Part shown: piece by piece, positions 8,427-17,422 of the stretch
Layout of the letters: every line of letters begins with the position of its first letter
How positions within the stretch are numbered: position 1 is the first letter of the stretch
NCBI GenBank assembly: GCA_963763575.1
Contig: CAVXPD010000004.1
Span: 992,001-1,056,000 of the forward strand
DNA: 64,000 nucleotides
Source: Bog-473 sp963763575
GTDB taxonomy: Bacteria > Actinomycetota > Acidimicrobiia > Acidimicrobiales > RAAP-2
Direction: 5' to 3'
The notes under the pieces: model-generated
What the model was told of the DNA's origin: nothing
Seen by the model: the letters and a program-made list of their open reading frames with translations, nothing else
Database searches by the model: none
Made by a program: the position numbers and the translations under genes

Positions 8427-9593
8427 GTGAGCGGCGCGAGGCCCGACGCGGTCGACGAGTCGGTACGGGCCGAGATCATCGAGACCGTGCGCAAGTTCGT
8501 GCAGCGCGAGGTCGTGCCGGTGGCGTCGGACCTCGAGCATGCGGACGCCTATCCCGACGAGATCGTCGCCAAGATGCGCGAGCTCGGCCTGTTCGGCATC
8601 ACCATCCCCGAGGCTTACGGGGGGCTGGGGCTCGACCTGCTGACCTACGTGGGGGTGATCGAGGAGCTGGCGTACGGGTGGATGAGCCTGACCGGCATCG
8701 TGAACACCCACACCATGGCGGCCACGCTCGTCATGACGCACGGGACCCCCGAGCAGATGCAGCGTTGGCTCCCCGCCATGGCGTCGGGCGAGCGCCGGGG
8801 CTGCTTGTCGCTCTCCGAGCCGGATGCGGGCAGCGACACCCGGAGCCTCACCTGCCGGGCCCAGCGCGACGGCGAGGAGTACGTCATCAACGGCACCAAA
8901 GCGTGGGTCACCAACGGCGAGCGGGCCGGCATCGTGGCGCTGGCGGCGCGGACCGACGAGGGCATCTCCGCATTCATCGTCGAGAAGGAGCCGGGTCCGA
9001 AGTTCGAGGGCATCTCGGTCAGCAAGAACGTGCACAAGCTCGGCTACCGGGGCGTCGAGACGGTCGAGATGGCGTACGCCGACCACCGCATCCCGGCCGC
9101 CAACCTGATCGGGGAGGCCGGACGCGGCCTGCCTCAGATCCTCGCCGTGCTCGAGGTGGGCCGCATCAACATCGCGGCGCGGGCCGTCGGGGTGGCGCGG
9201 GCGGCGTTCGACGCCGCCCTGCTCTACGCCACCCAGCGCGAGACCTTCGGCAAGCCCATCGGCGAGCACCAGGCGATCCAGCTCAAGCTGGCGGACATGG
9301 CGACTCGGTTGGAGGCGTCGCGCCTGTTGACCTACAACGCAGCCGAGCGGAAGGCCAAGGGCCTGCGCTGCGACGTCGAGGCGGGCATGGCGAAACTGTT
9401 CGCCAGCGAGACCGCGCTCGAGCTCAGCATGGAGGCGATGCGGATCCACGGGGGCGTGGGGTACACCACCGAGTTCCCGGTGGAGCGCTTCTACCGTGAC
9501 GCACCGCTGATGGTGATCGGCGAGGGGACGAACGAGATCCAGCGCCTCGTCATCGCGCGCGGGCTCCTGGCCCACGCGCGGGCTCAAGCCTGA
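8427..9593 (+). CDS. Acyl-CoA dehydrogenase
   Basis: A complete 388-residue acyl-CoA dehydrogenase with canonical parts: CLSLSEPDAGSDTRSL, GTKAWVTNGERAG, the RETFGKPIGEHQAIQLKLAD helix, MRIHGGVGYTTEFPVERFYR, and IGEGTNEIQRLVIARGLL with the catalytic Glu in GEGTNE. It is therefore likely a stand-alone homotetramer, unlike the pair at 4639-6814. The GTG at 8427 gives the usual family length and follows GAGGAAGACAGG; the frame is open further upstream. It converges on the CoA-transferase gene with a 10-bp overlap. It oxidises an acyl-CoA of unknown chain type and passes electrons to ETF. Confidence 0.93.
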   Translation: MSGARPDAVDESVRAEIIETVRKFVQREVVPVASDLEHADAYPDEIVAKMRELGLFGITIPEAYGGLGLDLLTYVGVIEELAYGWMSLTGIVNTHTMAATLVMTHGTPEQMQRWLPAMASGERRGCLSLSEPDAGSDTRSLTCRAQRDGEEYVINGTKAWVTNGERAGIVALAARTDEGISAFIVEKEPGPKFEGISVSKNVHKLGYRGVETVEMAYADHRIPAANLIGEAGRGLPQILAVLEVGRINIAARAVGVARAAFDAALLYATQRETFGKPIGEHQAIQLKLADMATRLEASRLLTYNAAERKAKGLRCDVEAGMAKLFASETALELSMEAMRIHGGVGYTTEFPVERFYRDAPLMVIGEGTNEIQRLVIARGLLAHARAQA

Positions 9594-10807
9594 CGCTCCG
9601 CCGCGCGCCTGCGCTCGGCCATTTTCGCCGACTCCCTCAGCACCTCGTCGGTGTGCTCACCGAGGCGGGGCGCCGGCGCAGCCGGGGTCACCGGCACATC
9701 CGAGAAGCTGACCGGCCCGTTGACCGACCGCCGCACCGTTCCGGACGCCTCGTCGTGCAGCGCGAGGAAGCCGTCCGTCGCCGCCAGCTGGGGATCCTCG
9801 AGCACGTCGGCCGGTCCCTGGGCGGGCGCCCACCACACGCCTTCGCGGTCGAAACGCTCGGCCCACACGGCGAGGGGATGCTCGGCGATGATCGCATCAA
9901 GCGTCGCGATCACCTCCGTGCGGTGCTTGCGCAGCGCGGCGGCGTCGGCGAAGCGGGGGTCGTCGTGCAGGTCCTCGCGGCCGAGGGCCCGGTAGACCTT
10001 GTCGAGGTGGCGGTCAGCCTCCAGTCCGGTGAGGAAGAACCAGCGGTCGTCGCTCGTGCGGTACGAGTTCATCAGCGGCGTCTGGTTCGCCTGCCGCGCC
10101 TCGGCCTTGGCCACCTTGCCGACCGTCTCCTGCAGGCTCAAGTCCCACCCGAGCACATAGGTGCCGGTGCGCAGCAGCGACGTCTCGACGACGCGGCCGC
10201 GCCCGGTGTGGCGCTGCTCCAGGACGGCGGCGAGGAGCCCGGCCAGGGCGGCCAGCCCGCTGATGTGGTCGCCGATGCCGCCCCGCGCGTTGAGCGGGAC
10301 GCCCTCGCTGTTGGCCAGCTGGACCGACAAACCCGAGCGCGCCCAGAAGGCGCCGATGTCGTAGGCGGGCCGGTTCCGGTCGTCGCCCCGGAGCCCGTAC
10401 CCGCTCACGCTGCAGTAGACGAGGCGGGGATGACGCAACGCCGTGGCGTGCGGCTCGAGGCCGAGGCCGTCGAGGGCGTCGGGGCGCAGGTTGGTGAGGA
10501 AGACGTCGGCGGTGGCGAGCAACTCCTCGAGCCGGTCCCGTGCCTCGGGGCGGCGCAGGTCGAGCACGACGCTGCGCTTCCCCCGGTTGTCCTGGGCGAA
10601 CGCGGGGTTCGGGAAGTCCTTGCCGATCCCGAGCGACCCGAACGCGTGGCGCATGGGGTCGCCCGTGGGCGGCTCAACCTTGACCACGTCGGCGCCCCAG
10701 TCGGCCAGCAGCGCTCCGGCGGCAGGCGCCGCCACCCAGACGCCCATCTCGACGACCCGCAGGCCGGCCAGAGACGACAGGCCACCGACCGGCGACGCGT
10801 CGCTCAC
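9584..10807 (-). CDS. CaiB/BaiF-family CoA transferase
   Basis: A 407-residue family III CoA transferase. Its signature is the N-terminal GLRVVEMGVWVAAPAAGALL with the WGADVVKVEPPTGDPMR strand, then RGKRSVVLDLRRPEARD, and a C-terminal EDPQLAATDGF segment. Family III enzymes move CoA from a donor thioester to a carboxylic acid through an aspartyl intermediate. The GTG at 10807 overlaps the upstream ligase stop (GTGA), so the two are co-translated. Together the ligase and transferase give two ways to charge or recycle CoA on a catabolic acid. Confidence 0.93.
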   Translation of the reverse strand: MSDASPVGGLSSLAGLRVVEMGVWVAAPAAGALLADWGADVVKVEPPTGDPMRHAFGSLGIGKDFPNPAFAQDNRGKRSVVLDLRRPEARDRLEELLATADVFLTNLRPDALDGLGLEPHATALRHPRLVYCSVSGYGLRGDDRNRPAYDIGAFWARSGLSVQLANSEGVPLNARGGIGDHISGLAALAGLLAAVLEQRHTGRGRVVETSLLRTGTYVLGWDLSLQETVGKVAKAEARQANQTPLMNSYRTSDDRWFFLTGLEADRHLDKVYRALGREDLHDDPRFADAAALRKHRTEVIATLDAIIAEHPLAVWAERFDREGVWWAPAQGPADVLEDPQLAATDGFLALHDEASGTVRRSVNGPVSFSDVPVTPAAPAPRLGEHTDEVLRESAKMAERRRAAERQA

Positions 10808-12393
10808 GTCGGCGCGCCCGGCGCGAGTCGTGCGCGCGCCCGTTCGCGCAGGGCGTCCTTGACCACCTTCCCGGTGGCGTTGAGCGGAAGCTCGTCGACG
10901 ACCTCGACGACGCGCGGCACCTTGTAATTGGCCATCTCCGACCGGCTCCACGCGATGATCCCGTCACCCGACAGCTCGTCGCCGACGACGAAGGCCATGC
11001 CGACCTCACCGAGCCGCTCGTCGGGGATACCGATCACGGCGGCCTGGCGGATCGCCGGGTGGCGCAGCAGCGCGTTCTCGATCTCGGCCGGGTACGCGTT
11101 GAACCCGCCCACGATGAACATGTCCTTGACCCGGCCCACGATGCGCAGGCGCCCGGCCTCGTCGAGCGCCCCAAGGTCCCCCGTCTTCAGCCATCCGTCG
11201 GGAGACAGCACCTTCGCCGTCTCCGCGGCATCGTCCAGGTAACCCGCCATGACGCTGGGGCCGCGGACCAGGACCTCGCCCGGGTCCCCCGGGGGGGCCG
11301 GCTCGCCGTCGGCCCCGGCGATGCCCAGCTCGAACCCCGGCCGGGGACGGCCGACCGTCGTCGCCACGGCCTCGGCGTCGTCACCCGGCGCGGTCGCGGT
11401 GGCGGTGCCCGCCTCGGTGAGCCCGTAGCCGGCAACGACGCTCGAGAAGGGAAGTTCGTCCTGGACGCGGCGGATCAGCTCGACGGGGATGTCGGCGGCG
11501 CCCGTCACCGCGACGCGCAAGGAGGAGAGGTCGTGCCCGGCGCGGGCGGGGTGGTCCAGGATCGACTGGTAGAGCGTCGGCGGGCCGGGCAGCACGGTGA
11601 CCCGTTCGTCCGCGACCCGGGCGAGCACGCGGTCGGCGTCGAACACGGGCTCGGGCAGCATGGTGGCGCCGGCGGCCACGCTGGCGAGGATCCCCGCCTT
11701 GAGGCCGAACATGTGGAAGTAAGGGTTGACCATCAGGTAGGCGTCACCGGCTTCCAGCCCGGTCATGGCCACCCAGTCGGTGGCCACCGAGAGGGTCCTG
11801 CTGTGCGTCATGACCACGCCCTTGGGCGACCCGGTGGTGCCCGACGTGAACAGGATGTCCGAGCGGTCCTCGGGACCCAGCGCGGCGGCGCGTTTCTCCA
11901 CGTCCGCGCGGGAGGGCGGCGTGACCCCGGCCACGAAGTCGTCCCAGGCCACGCTCGCACCGGTCGCGGGGCCGTGCGCGACGACGATCGTCTCGAGCGA
12001 CGGGAGCTCGGCCTGGGCGGCCTCGAGCATGGCCACGTAGTCAGTGCCGAGGAAGTCGGTGACGGTGACGAGGGCACGGGCGCCGCTGCGGGCGAGGATG
12101 TCAGAGGCCTCGGCTCCCTTGAACCGCGTGTTCACCGGGACGAGCACGGCTCCGGCGGCGAAGGTGCCGAGCGCGGCGACGACCCACCGCGCGCTGTTGA
12201 AGCACCAGACCGCCACCCGGTCGCCCGGCTCGACCCCCGACGCCGCCAGCGCGGCGGCCAAGGTACGCGCGGCGTCGTCCAGTTCGGCGTAGGTCAGGCA
12301 CATCGCCGGGTCGCGCACCGCGACGCGGTCGGCGTGGCGGTCGGCCGTCCCAGCCAGCAGCGCAGGGATCGACGCCCACTGCGTCGTGCTCAC
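10804..12393 (-). CDS. Acyl-CoA synthetase (FadD3-like AMP ligase)
   Basis: A 529-residue adenylate-forming ligase with ILFTSGTTGSPKGVVMTHSR, GYGLTEAGTAT, WLKTGDLGALDEAGRL, GRVKDMFIVGGFNAYPAEIE and the C-terminal LPLNATGKVVKDALRERA. The overall pattern resembles FadD3-type ligases that act on steroid-derived propanoates, but similar ligases serve other acids. The start is GTG 12393, after a GAGGG-like site. It heads a two-gene operon with the CaiB-type transferase and is divergent from the P450 at 12529. The 135-bp gap is AT-rich around 12445-12470, where a promoter is likely. Confidence 0.9.
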   Translation of the reverse strand: MSTTQWASIPALLAGTADRHADRVAVRDPAMCLTYAELDDAARTLAAALAASGVEPGDRVAVWCFNSARWVVAALGTFAAGAVLVPVNTRFKGAEASDILARSGARALVTVTDFLGTDYVAMLEAAQAELPSLETIVVAHGPATGASVAWDDFVAGVTPPSRADVEKRAAALGPEDRSDILFTSGTTGSPKGVVMTHSRTLSVATDWVAMTGLEAGDAYLMVNPYFHMFGLKAGILASVAAGATMLPEPVFDADRVLARVADERVTVLPGPPTLYQSILDHPARAGHDLSSLRVAVTGAADIPVELIRRVQDELPFSSVVAGYGLTEAGTATATAPGDDAEAVATTVGRPRPGFELGIAGADGEPAPPGDPGEVLVRGPSVMAGYLDDAAETAKVLSPDGWLKTGDLGALDEAGRLRIVGRVKDMFIVGGFNAYPAEIENALLRHPAIRQAAVIGIPDERLGEVGMAFVVGDELSGDGIIAWSRSEMANYKVPRVVEVVDELPLNATGKVVKDALRERARARLAPGAPT

Positions 12394-12528
12394 CGCCGAG
12401 ACCCTCGGGCCGCGAGGCGATCGGCGCAGCTGGAGAACGCTGCTCTTTTCATAGAATAATGTTACTTTCAGCCGGCGAGCCACCAACGGACGCGCCGAGC
12501 AGGCCGGTGCGCGACGCAGGGAGACGAC

Positions 12529-13731
12529 ATGACCACGACGGCGCCCGCCCCGTACTACGACCCCTACGACTTCGCCATCGACAGCGATCCCTACCCGGTG
12601 TGGAAACGCCTGCGCGACGAGGCGCCGATGTACTTCAACGAGAAGTACGACTTCTACGCGCTCAGCCGCTACGAGGACGTGGAACGCGGCCTCGTCGAGT
12701 GGGAGACCTACAGCTCGGCCAAGGGCTCGGTGCTCGAGATCATCAAGTCGGAGTTCGAGCTCCCGCCCGGGATGTTCATCTTCGAGGACCCCCCCGACCA
12801 CGACCTGCACCGGGGCCTCCTGAGCCGCGTGTTCACACCACGGCGCCTGGCCGCGATCGAGCCGCAGGTCCGCGCCTTCGCCGCGGGCAGGCTCGACCCG
12901 CTCGTCGGGGCCGGTGGCTTCGACTTCATCGAGGACCTGGGGACGGAGATCCCGATGCGCACGATCGGGATGCTGCTCGGAATCCCCGAGGAGGACCAGC
13001 AGGCGCTCCGGGAGCGCATCGACGAGGGACTCCGGCTGGAAGAGGGCGTCATGCCCGACCAGCCCACCACCGGCCAGAGCACGGACGCCGGTGACGAGTA
13101 TGCGGCCTACATCGAATGGCGGGCGCAGAACCCGTCCGACGACCTCATGACCGAGTTGCTGAACGCGGAGTTCACGGACCGGGACGGCACCGTGCGCACG
13201 CTGACCCGTGACGAGATCCTCGGCTACATCGGGCTCCTGGCGGGAGCCGGCAACGAGACGACGACGCGCCTGATCGGCTGGGCCGCCAAGCTCCTGGCGG
13301 AGCATCCGGACCAGCGCCGTGCCATGGCCGAGGACCCTGCGCTGATCCCGACCGCCATGGAGGAGTGCCTGCGCTACGAGGCACCGTCGCCGGTGCAGGC
13401 GCGCTACGTGACCCGCGACGTCGAACACCACGGCAAGCCGCTCCCCGCCGGCAGCGTCGTGCTCCTCCTCAACGCGTCGGCCAACCGCGACGAGCGCCAG
13501 TACGACGACGCGGACTGCTTCGACATCGGCCGCAAGGCACAGCGCCACCTCAGTTTCGGCTACGGAATCCACTTCTGCCTGGGCGCGCACCTTGCCCGCC
13601 TGGAGGCACGAGTGGCCTTCGAGGAAGTGCTCAAGCGTTTCCCCGAGTGGGAGATCGACGAGGCCAACGCCGTGCAGGCGCGGACCTCCACCGTCCGCGG
13701 CTGGGAGAAGATGCCGGTGCACATCCCGTGA
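12529..13731 (+). CDS. Cytochrome P450 (bacterial soluble type)
   Basis: A 400-residue bacterial class I P450. It shows AGAGNETT at about 238-245, ExxR in EECLRYEAP (279-282), and the haem loop FGYGIHFCLGAHLAR with the ligand cysteine at 350. The substrate-proximal EDPPDHDLHRGLLSRVFTPR segment is typical. ATG 12529 follows GGGAGACGAC. It would need a ferredoxin and reductase, neither of which is adjacent. Being divergent from the ligase/CoA-transferase operon, it may oxidise the same compound before CoA activation. Confidence 0.95.
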   Translation: MTTTAPAPYYDPYDFAIDSDPYPVWKRLRDEAPMYFNEKYDFYALSRYEDVERGLVEWETYSSAKGSVLEIIKSEFELPPGMFIFEDPPDHDLHRGLLSRVFTPRRLAAIEPQVRAFAAGRLDPLVGAGGFDFIEDLGTEIPMRTIGMLLGIPEEDQQALRERIDEGLRLEEGVMPDQPTTGQSTDAGDEYAAYIEWRAQNPSDDLMTELLNAEFTDRDGTVRTLTRDEILGYIGLLAGAGNETTTRLIGWAAKLLAEHPDQRRAMAEDPALIPTAMEECLRYEAPSPVQARYVTRDVEHHGKPLPAGSVVLLLNASANRDERQYDDADCFDIGRKAQRHLSFGYGIHFCLGAHLARLEARVAFEEVLKRFPEWEIDEANAVQARTSTVRGWEKMPVHIP

Positions 13732-13872
13732 CGCCAGGCGCCGCGCTGGAGGGGCAGTGGGTCTGTTGGCTATCCGAGCGGGCTCGCGCTCGATCCCGCA
13801 AACAAGAGATGTAGTGGCCTGATGTCACGCTGAGGGTCCGCATGGCCGCGCCCGGAGTCCTCCCCCCATCAC

Positions 13873-13894
13873 AGAGGCGGTAGGGGACGCCTCT
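13873..13894 (+). terminator. Hairpin downstream of P450
   Basis: AGAGGCG (13873-13879) pairs with CGCCTCT (13888-13894) across an 8-base loop, about 140 bp after the P450 stop. There is no U tract, so it is a possible terminator only. The rest of 13732-14006 shows no gene. Confidence 0.35.
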
Positions 13895-14006
13895 TGCGGC
13901 GTGCTCAGGCGATTCGAAACTGCGACGGCAGTGAGGCCAGCTGTGGTGAGCGGGTATTAGCAAGCTGAGTGGGTATTCACCAGAGGACCCGAGAGGAGGC
14001 AGAGCT

Positions 14007-14549
14007 ATGGAGCCCGACCTATTGGATCTCTATGGACGAGCGAGCGAGTGGACAGGAATCAAGGTTCGGGGTGCCGCCTCAAAGCTCGATGCACCGACGA
14101 CGTGCGACAAGTGGAACGTCAGAACTCTCATGAACCACATGCTGGAGACGCAGCGGTACTTCGTCGGGTCAGCAAGGGGAGAGGACGTGGCACTGTCCCA
14201 AAATCCGCCCGATCTGCTGAGTCACGATCCGAGCTCCGATTTTGATCAGGCTCGTGACGAGACAATTCAAACCTTCTCGAAACCTGGAGCAATCGAAAAG
14301 ACGGGGCCTGCGCTCGGGATCGCCTTCAGCGACCAGCTCCTCCACGGTTGGGACCTCGCAGTGTCCACCGGGCAAAACGCAACGATGCCCGATGGTCTCC
14401 CAGAGGCTGCCTATGGAATGATCCACGGCCGCTTCACTGATGAGCAGCGCAGGGGTGTGTTCAAGCCAGAGATCGTCGTCAGTACGGACTCGTCCCCACA
14501 GGACAAGTTGCTTGCGTACACAGGCCGTGATCCCTCGCTGAGGGTGTGA
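14007..14549 (+). CDS. TIGR03086-like/DinB-type metal-binding protein
   Basis: A 180-residue protein of the TIGR03086/mycothiol-dependent maleylpyruvate-isomerase-N (DinB-like) type. It has CDKWNVRTLMNHMLETQRYF near residue 34, a central aspartate-rich stretch, and SDQLLHGWDLAVSTGQ near 110. The histidines in NHML and LHGWD match metal-ligand positions of the family, which includes mycothiol-linked detoxification enzymes. ATG 14007 follows GAGGAGGCAGAGCT. It is the first of four small plus-strand genes separated by 75-110 bp. Codon use is less GC-biased than in the catabolic genes, hinting at recent arrival. Confidence 0.75.
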   Translation: MEPDLLDLYGRASEWTGIKVRGAASKLDAPTTCDKWNVRTLMNHMLETQRYFVGSARGEDVALSQNPPDLLSHDPSSDFDQARDETIQTFSKPGAIEKTGPALGIAFSDQLLHGWDLAVSTGQNATMPDGLPEAAYGMIHGRFTDEQRRGVFKPEIVVSTDSSPQDKLLAYTGRDPSLRV

Positions 14550-14625
14550 TTTCGTGGGCGGAGATCCTCATTGACCCTGAGGTCGAGGGATACGGCCGAG
14601 TACTGGCCGAGACATAATCGGCGGC

Positions 14626-15213
14626 ATGCGTCTCGGCATTGCCCACCACCTGGGTTGGGCGGTGGCTGTCACCGCTTCGGCCGACCACCAGGTCGTGGAC
14701 CGTCGGAGGGTCGAGCTGATCGAGCCTGGGTTGCCCGCCGCACCGATACATCACGAGGGCGGAGCGCATGCCTTTCACCGTCGGGCGACGCCCCTCGACG
14801 ACGGTGCGCTCGCGGCGTTGGTTGCCAAAGTGCGAGCATCGGTGATCCGAGCTACGTTGGCCGCGCTCGACGAACTGACGGGAGCGCTGCCTGAACCGAT
14901 CGAGTCAATGTCGCTGCGCTCGTGGCCGGCCGACTTCCCCGCCGAAATCGCCGTCCAACGCCGAGTGCCATACGAGAGTCGCGCTGACTCGGTCATGTAC
15001 CTTCAAGTGCTGGCTGAACTCGGCCGTGCCCGTGGTTGGTCGATCCATTTCTATGAAGCGAAGGGTATCGAGACTGAAGTAGAACGGGTTCTCGGAGAGC
15101 GTGCGGAAGGGATGCTCTACGGTCCGCGAGCGGCTTTGGGGCCACCGTGGTCCAAGGACCATCGGACGGCACTTGCTGCAACCATTGTCCTGGAAGAAGA
15201 CCCTGATGGATAG
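14626..15213 (+). CDS. Conserved hypothetical protein
   Basis: A 195-residue protein of unknown function. It opens with MRLGIAHHLGWAVAVTASAD, and the second half contains YESRADSVMYLQVLAELGRA and GWSIHFYEAKGIETEVERVL. No signal peptide or membrane segment is seen. I recognise the general pattern as an actinobacterial hypothetical family but cannot name a role. Spacing from the preceding gene is 76 bp. The coding character is supported by length, a sensible start and a protein-like composition. Confidence 0.6.
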   Translation: MRLGIAHHLGWAVAVTASADHQVVDRRRVELIEPGLPAAPIHHEGGAHAFHRRATPLDDGALAALVAKVRASVIRATLAALDELTGALPEPIESMSLRSWPADFPAEIAVQRRVPYESRADSVMYLQVLAELGRARGWSIHFYEAKGIETEVERVLGERAEGMLYGPRAALGPPWSKDHRTALAATIVLEEDPDG

Positions 15214-15325
15214 CCGGTGTACGGGGCATCCCTATCAGCGCGAGGTTGGGTCTAGTTCGACCATGGGTAGATATTTCTGATCGCGTTACATTTCAATGGG
15301 GCGACCAACGACTGGAGGCTAGGCG

Positions 15326-15847
15326 ATGGCTGCACGCAGCAACCAGACGACAAGCTTCATCTACCCGATCTACATTCAGGCTACGCCCGAGCGCGTCTGG
15401 CAGGGCCTCACCGACCCCGCCATCATGAAGCGCTATTGGCGGCACCAAAGGGCTGGTGAGAAGACCCTTCAATCGGACTGGAAGAAGGGCTCCACCTACG
15501 ACATGGCGCACGAGGACGTCGGCCTTGTCGTGAGCGATCCCGAACAGGTGATCCTCGAGTCCGATCCCTACCGCCGGCTGGCTTACACCTGGCACACGAT
15601 TACGCCCGAATGGGCCGCCGAGGTCGGGATGGACGAAGCCACCGCTGATGTGTGGCGGGCTGAACCGCGCTCCAACGTGGCGTTCGACATTGAGGACGTC
15701 GGGCACGGGGTCGTAAAGCTCACGCTCGTCCACGACGGCTTCGAGCCTGGCAGTGCCGTTCTCCAAGCCATCTCTGATGGCTGGCCGGCCGTTCTTTCCA
15801 GTCTCAAAACCCTCCTGGAGACTGATTCGACGCTGCGGACCTCGTAG
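15326..15847 (+). CDS. SRPBCC/AHSA1-domain protein
   Basis: A 173-residue START-like (SRPBCC) protein of the AHSA1 type. It begins with FIYPIYIQATPERVWQGLTD, then YWRHQRAGEKTLQSDWKKGS, a hydrophobic-cavity strand series, and ends with the long helix AISDGWPAVLSSLKTLLET. Such proteins bind hydrophobic ligands; in actinomycetes they often sit beside ArsR regulators, but none is present here. ATG 15326 follows GGAGGCTAGGCG. The ligand is unknown. Confidence 0.85.
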   Translation: MAARSNQTTSFIYPIYIQATPERVWQGLTDPAIMKRYWRHQRAGEKTLQSDWKKGSTYDMAHEDVGLVVSDPEQVILESDPYRRLAYTWHTITPEWAAEVGMDEATADVWRAEPRSNVAFDIEDVGHGVVKLTLVHDGFEPGSAVLQAISDGWPAVLSSLKTLLETDSTLRTS

Positions 15848-15943
15848 GGGGCGCGAGCCAAAGCGAGAAGCAGTTGGGTAGAGACGGTCGGGGATGGCTG
15901 GTCGCCCTTAAAGCCATAGCGACACGAGAGCGAGAGGAGCCCT

Positions 15944-16369
15944 ATGGCTGAGTCATCCGATGAGTACAACGCCAAAGTGATCGGTGAATTCCGAGCCAAC
16001 AGCGGACGAGTCCACGGCATGTGGGAGGAAACGCCACTTCTGTTGCTCCACCACACCGGCGCGATGTCCGGTGTGAACCGCGTCAATCCGGTCGCGTACC
16101 TGCCCGACGATGGGCGTTACTTCATCTGGGCCGCGAACGGGGGAGCGCCGAAGCATCCAGCCTGGTATCACAACCTCAAGGAACACCCGGTCACGAGGAT
16201 TGAGGTCAGTAGCGAGACGATTGACGTTCTAGCGGAGGAGGCCACCGGCGACGAGCGCGACCGCCTCTTCGCGAGAGCAGCTGAGCGCTATCCGCAGCTC
16301 GCAGACATCGCGCGGAAGACTGAGCGCACTATCCCCCTGATGGTCCTCACGCCCAGACCGAGCTCCTAG
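15944..16369 (+). CDS. Deazaflavin (F420)-dependent nitroreductase-family protein
   Basis: A 141-residue split-barrel protein of the Ddn family, whose known members use F420H2 to reduce quinones or nitro compounds. Diagnostic parts are LLLHHTGAMSGVNRVNPVAY, NGGAPKHPAWYHNLKEHP and EVSSETIDVLAEEATGDERD. ATG 15944 follows GAGAGGAGCCCT. F420 use is known for the family and not provable here, but it fits an actinomycete host. It ends a run of four small genes that look like a detoxification or stress set. Confidence 0.87.
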   Translation: MAESSDEYNAKVIGEFRANSGRVHGMWEETPLLLLHHTGAMSGVNRVNPVAYLPDDGRYFIWAANGGAPKHPAWYHNLKEHPVTRIEVSSETIDVLAEEATGDERDRLFARAAERYPQLADIARKTERTIPLMVLTPRPSS

Positions 16370-16464
16370 GGTTTCGGGCAGCGGCCCAAGTCGGTGTTCG
16401 GTGTATTTGTCCGAGCCGGCGGTGCCGGAGTGTCCTACTGTTCTGAACGGCGTACTGGGACGCC

Positions 16465-16677
16465 CTAACGCGGCCTCGCACGACCCTCTTTCTTCATGAG
16501 CTCGTTGAACCTCTCCCAGCGCATCCGGTAGCGGGTCCGGCCGTTGCCAGGCAGCCAGTCGATCGAGCCTTTGCTCACCTGGAGCTCGCCGAGCTTGAGG
16601 TCGTCACTCCATACGACGAAGAAGGTCACGTCCGAACGGAGCACGAATTCGAGTGGGGAGGTCGACGGTGACGTCAT
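16465..16677 (-). CDS. Small hypothetical protein
   Basis: A 70-residue minus-strand frame with a protein-like, charged composition: LRSDVTFFVVWSDDLKLGEL, then VSKGSIDWLPGNGRTRYRMR and WERFNELMKKEG. It resembles small conserved actinobacterial proteins of unknown role, but I cannot name a family. No clear ribosome site precedes ATG 16677. It lies between the Ddn-type gene and the left end of the IS3-family element. Confidence 0.5.
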   Translation of the reverse strand: MTSPSTSPLEFVLRSDVTFFVVWSDDLKLGELQVSKGSIDWLPGNGRTRYRMRWERFNELMKKEGRARPR

Positions 16678-16853
16678 GAGTTGCCATGAGTGGACCGTAG
16701 CCCCTGGCTCGTCAATGGGCAGCCACTGGAACGCACAACCGAACGATCCATCGCCGCTCCTTCACGCCAAATCAGCTGGGGGTTCAGCCGCTGAGACAGT
16801 CATCCCGATGCCGGCAACGAGCGGGAGCAGGTCGGTGTGGTGCTGATGGCCTC

Positions 16854-16878
16854 TGGGCTTCTCCGGGTTTGACGGACA
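16854..16878 (+). repeat. IS3 left inverted repeat
   Basis: The left end starts TGGGCTTCTCCGGGTTTGAC. It is the partner of the right end at 19411-19435. It is preceded by the target triplet CTC (16851-16853). Confidence 0.88.
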
Positions 16879-16917
16879 TCCACCATCAGGTGCACAGCAC
16901 CAGAGAGGATGCCCATT

Positions 16918-17223
16918 ATGGAGACCATGGAGCGGAAGAAGAAGCTCCGTCCGCGTCGGTCGTTCACCCCCGAGTTCAAGGCCGAGATCGTCGAGCACTG
17001 CAGACGCGGTGATCGCTCGATCGGCCAGGTGGCCCGGGACTTCGACCTGACCGAGACGGCGGTGCGGGCCTGGGTGACCCAAGCCGAAATCGATGCTGGC
17101 GAACGGCCGGGACTCAGCACGGAAGAACGCGCCGAACTGGCGCGGCTCCGCCACGAGAACCGCCAACTGCGCCTCGACAACGAGACGCTCACGCGAGCGA
17201 CGGCTTTCTTCGCCTTTATGTAA
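16918..17223 (+). CDS. IS3-family transposase OrfA, 3' truncated
   Basis: This encodes the small helix-turn-helix subunit: RRSFTPEFKAEIVEHCRRGD, SIGQVARDFDLTETAVRAWV, and a leucine-zipper-like tail ARLRHENRQLRLDNETLTRA. The family normally continues ATAFFAKE...; here the frame reads TAFFA, then Phe-Met and a stop at 17223 supplied by the inserted IS110 end. ATG 16918 fits the AGAGAGG site better than the in-frame ATG at 16909. OrfA-OrfB frameshift fusion is not possible in this copy. Confidence 0.9.
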   Translation: METMERKKKLRPRRSFTPEFKAEIVEHCRRGDRSIGQVARDFDLTETAVRAWVTQAEIDAGERPGLSTEERAELARLRHENRQLRLDNETLTRATAFFAFM

Positions 17224-17224
17224 C

Positions 17225-17422
17225 CATCTCCTGGCCCGGTGGGTTGGCTCGTTTCTTCGCTGCCCGATTCTGGTCGTGGCTGTTCCTTGTTGTGCCGCCC
17301 ACCGGGCACGCGACGGGTTGACCGGAGTGACTTGATAGGAGCCTGGTTGCACACCTCAATAAAGGCGTGTCCCCGGCCGACCCAGCGCGGCCCCGTTGAA
17401 GCGATCAAGGAGGTTGAGCAAC
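17225..17422 (+). ncRNA. Candidate IS110 bridge RNA region
   Basis: This 198-bp leader has no reading frame I can support and precedes the IS110 recombinase gene. GCCCGGTGGG (17234-17243) is perfectly complementary to CCCACCGGGC (17298-17307), giving a 10-bp stem enclosing 54 nt. A second small stem, GGCCG/CGGCC, lies near 17375-17395. IS110-group bridge RNAs are known to be encoded here, fold into two loop domains and pair with target and donor DNA. I cannot assign guide loops by eye, so this is a location and structure proposal only. Confidence 0.55.

Noticed and set aside
16678..16853. Possible gene fragment disrupted by the IS3 insertion
   Set aside because: No frame on either side of the IS joins into a recognisable protein; only the CTC target duplication is clear.
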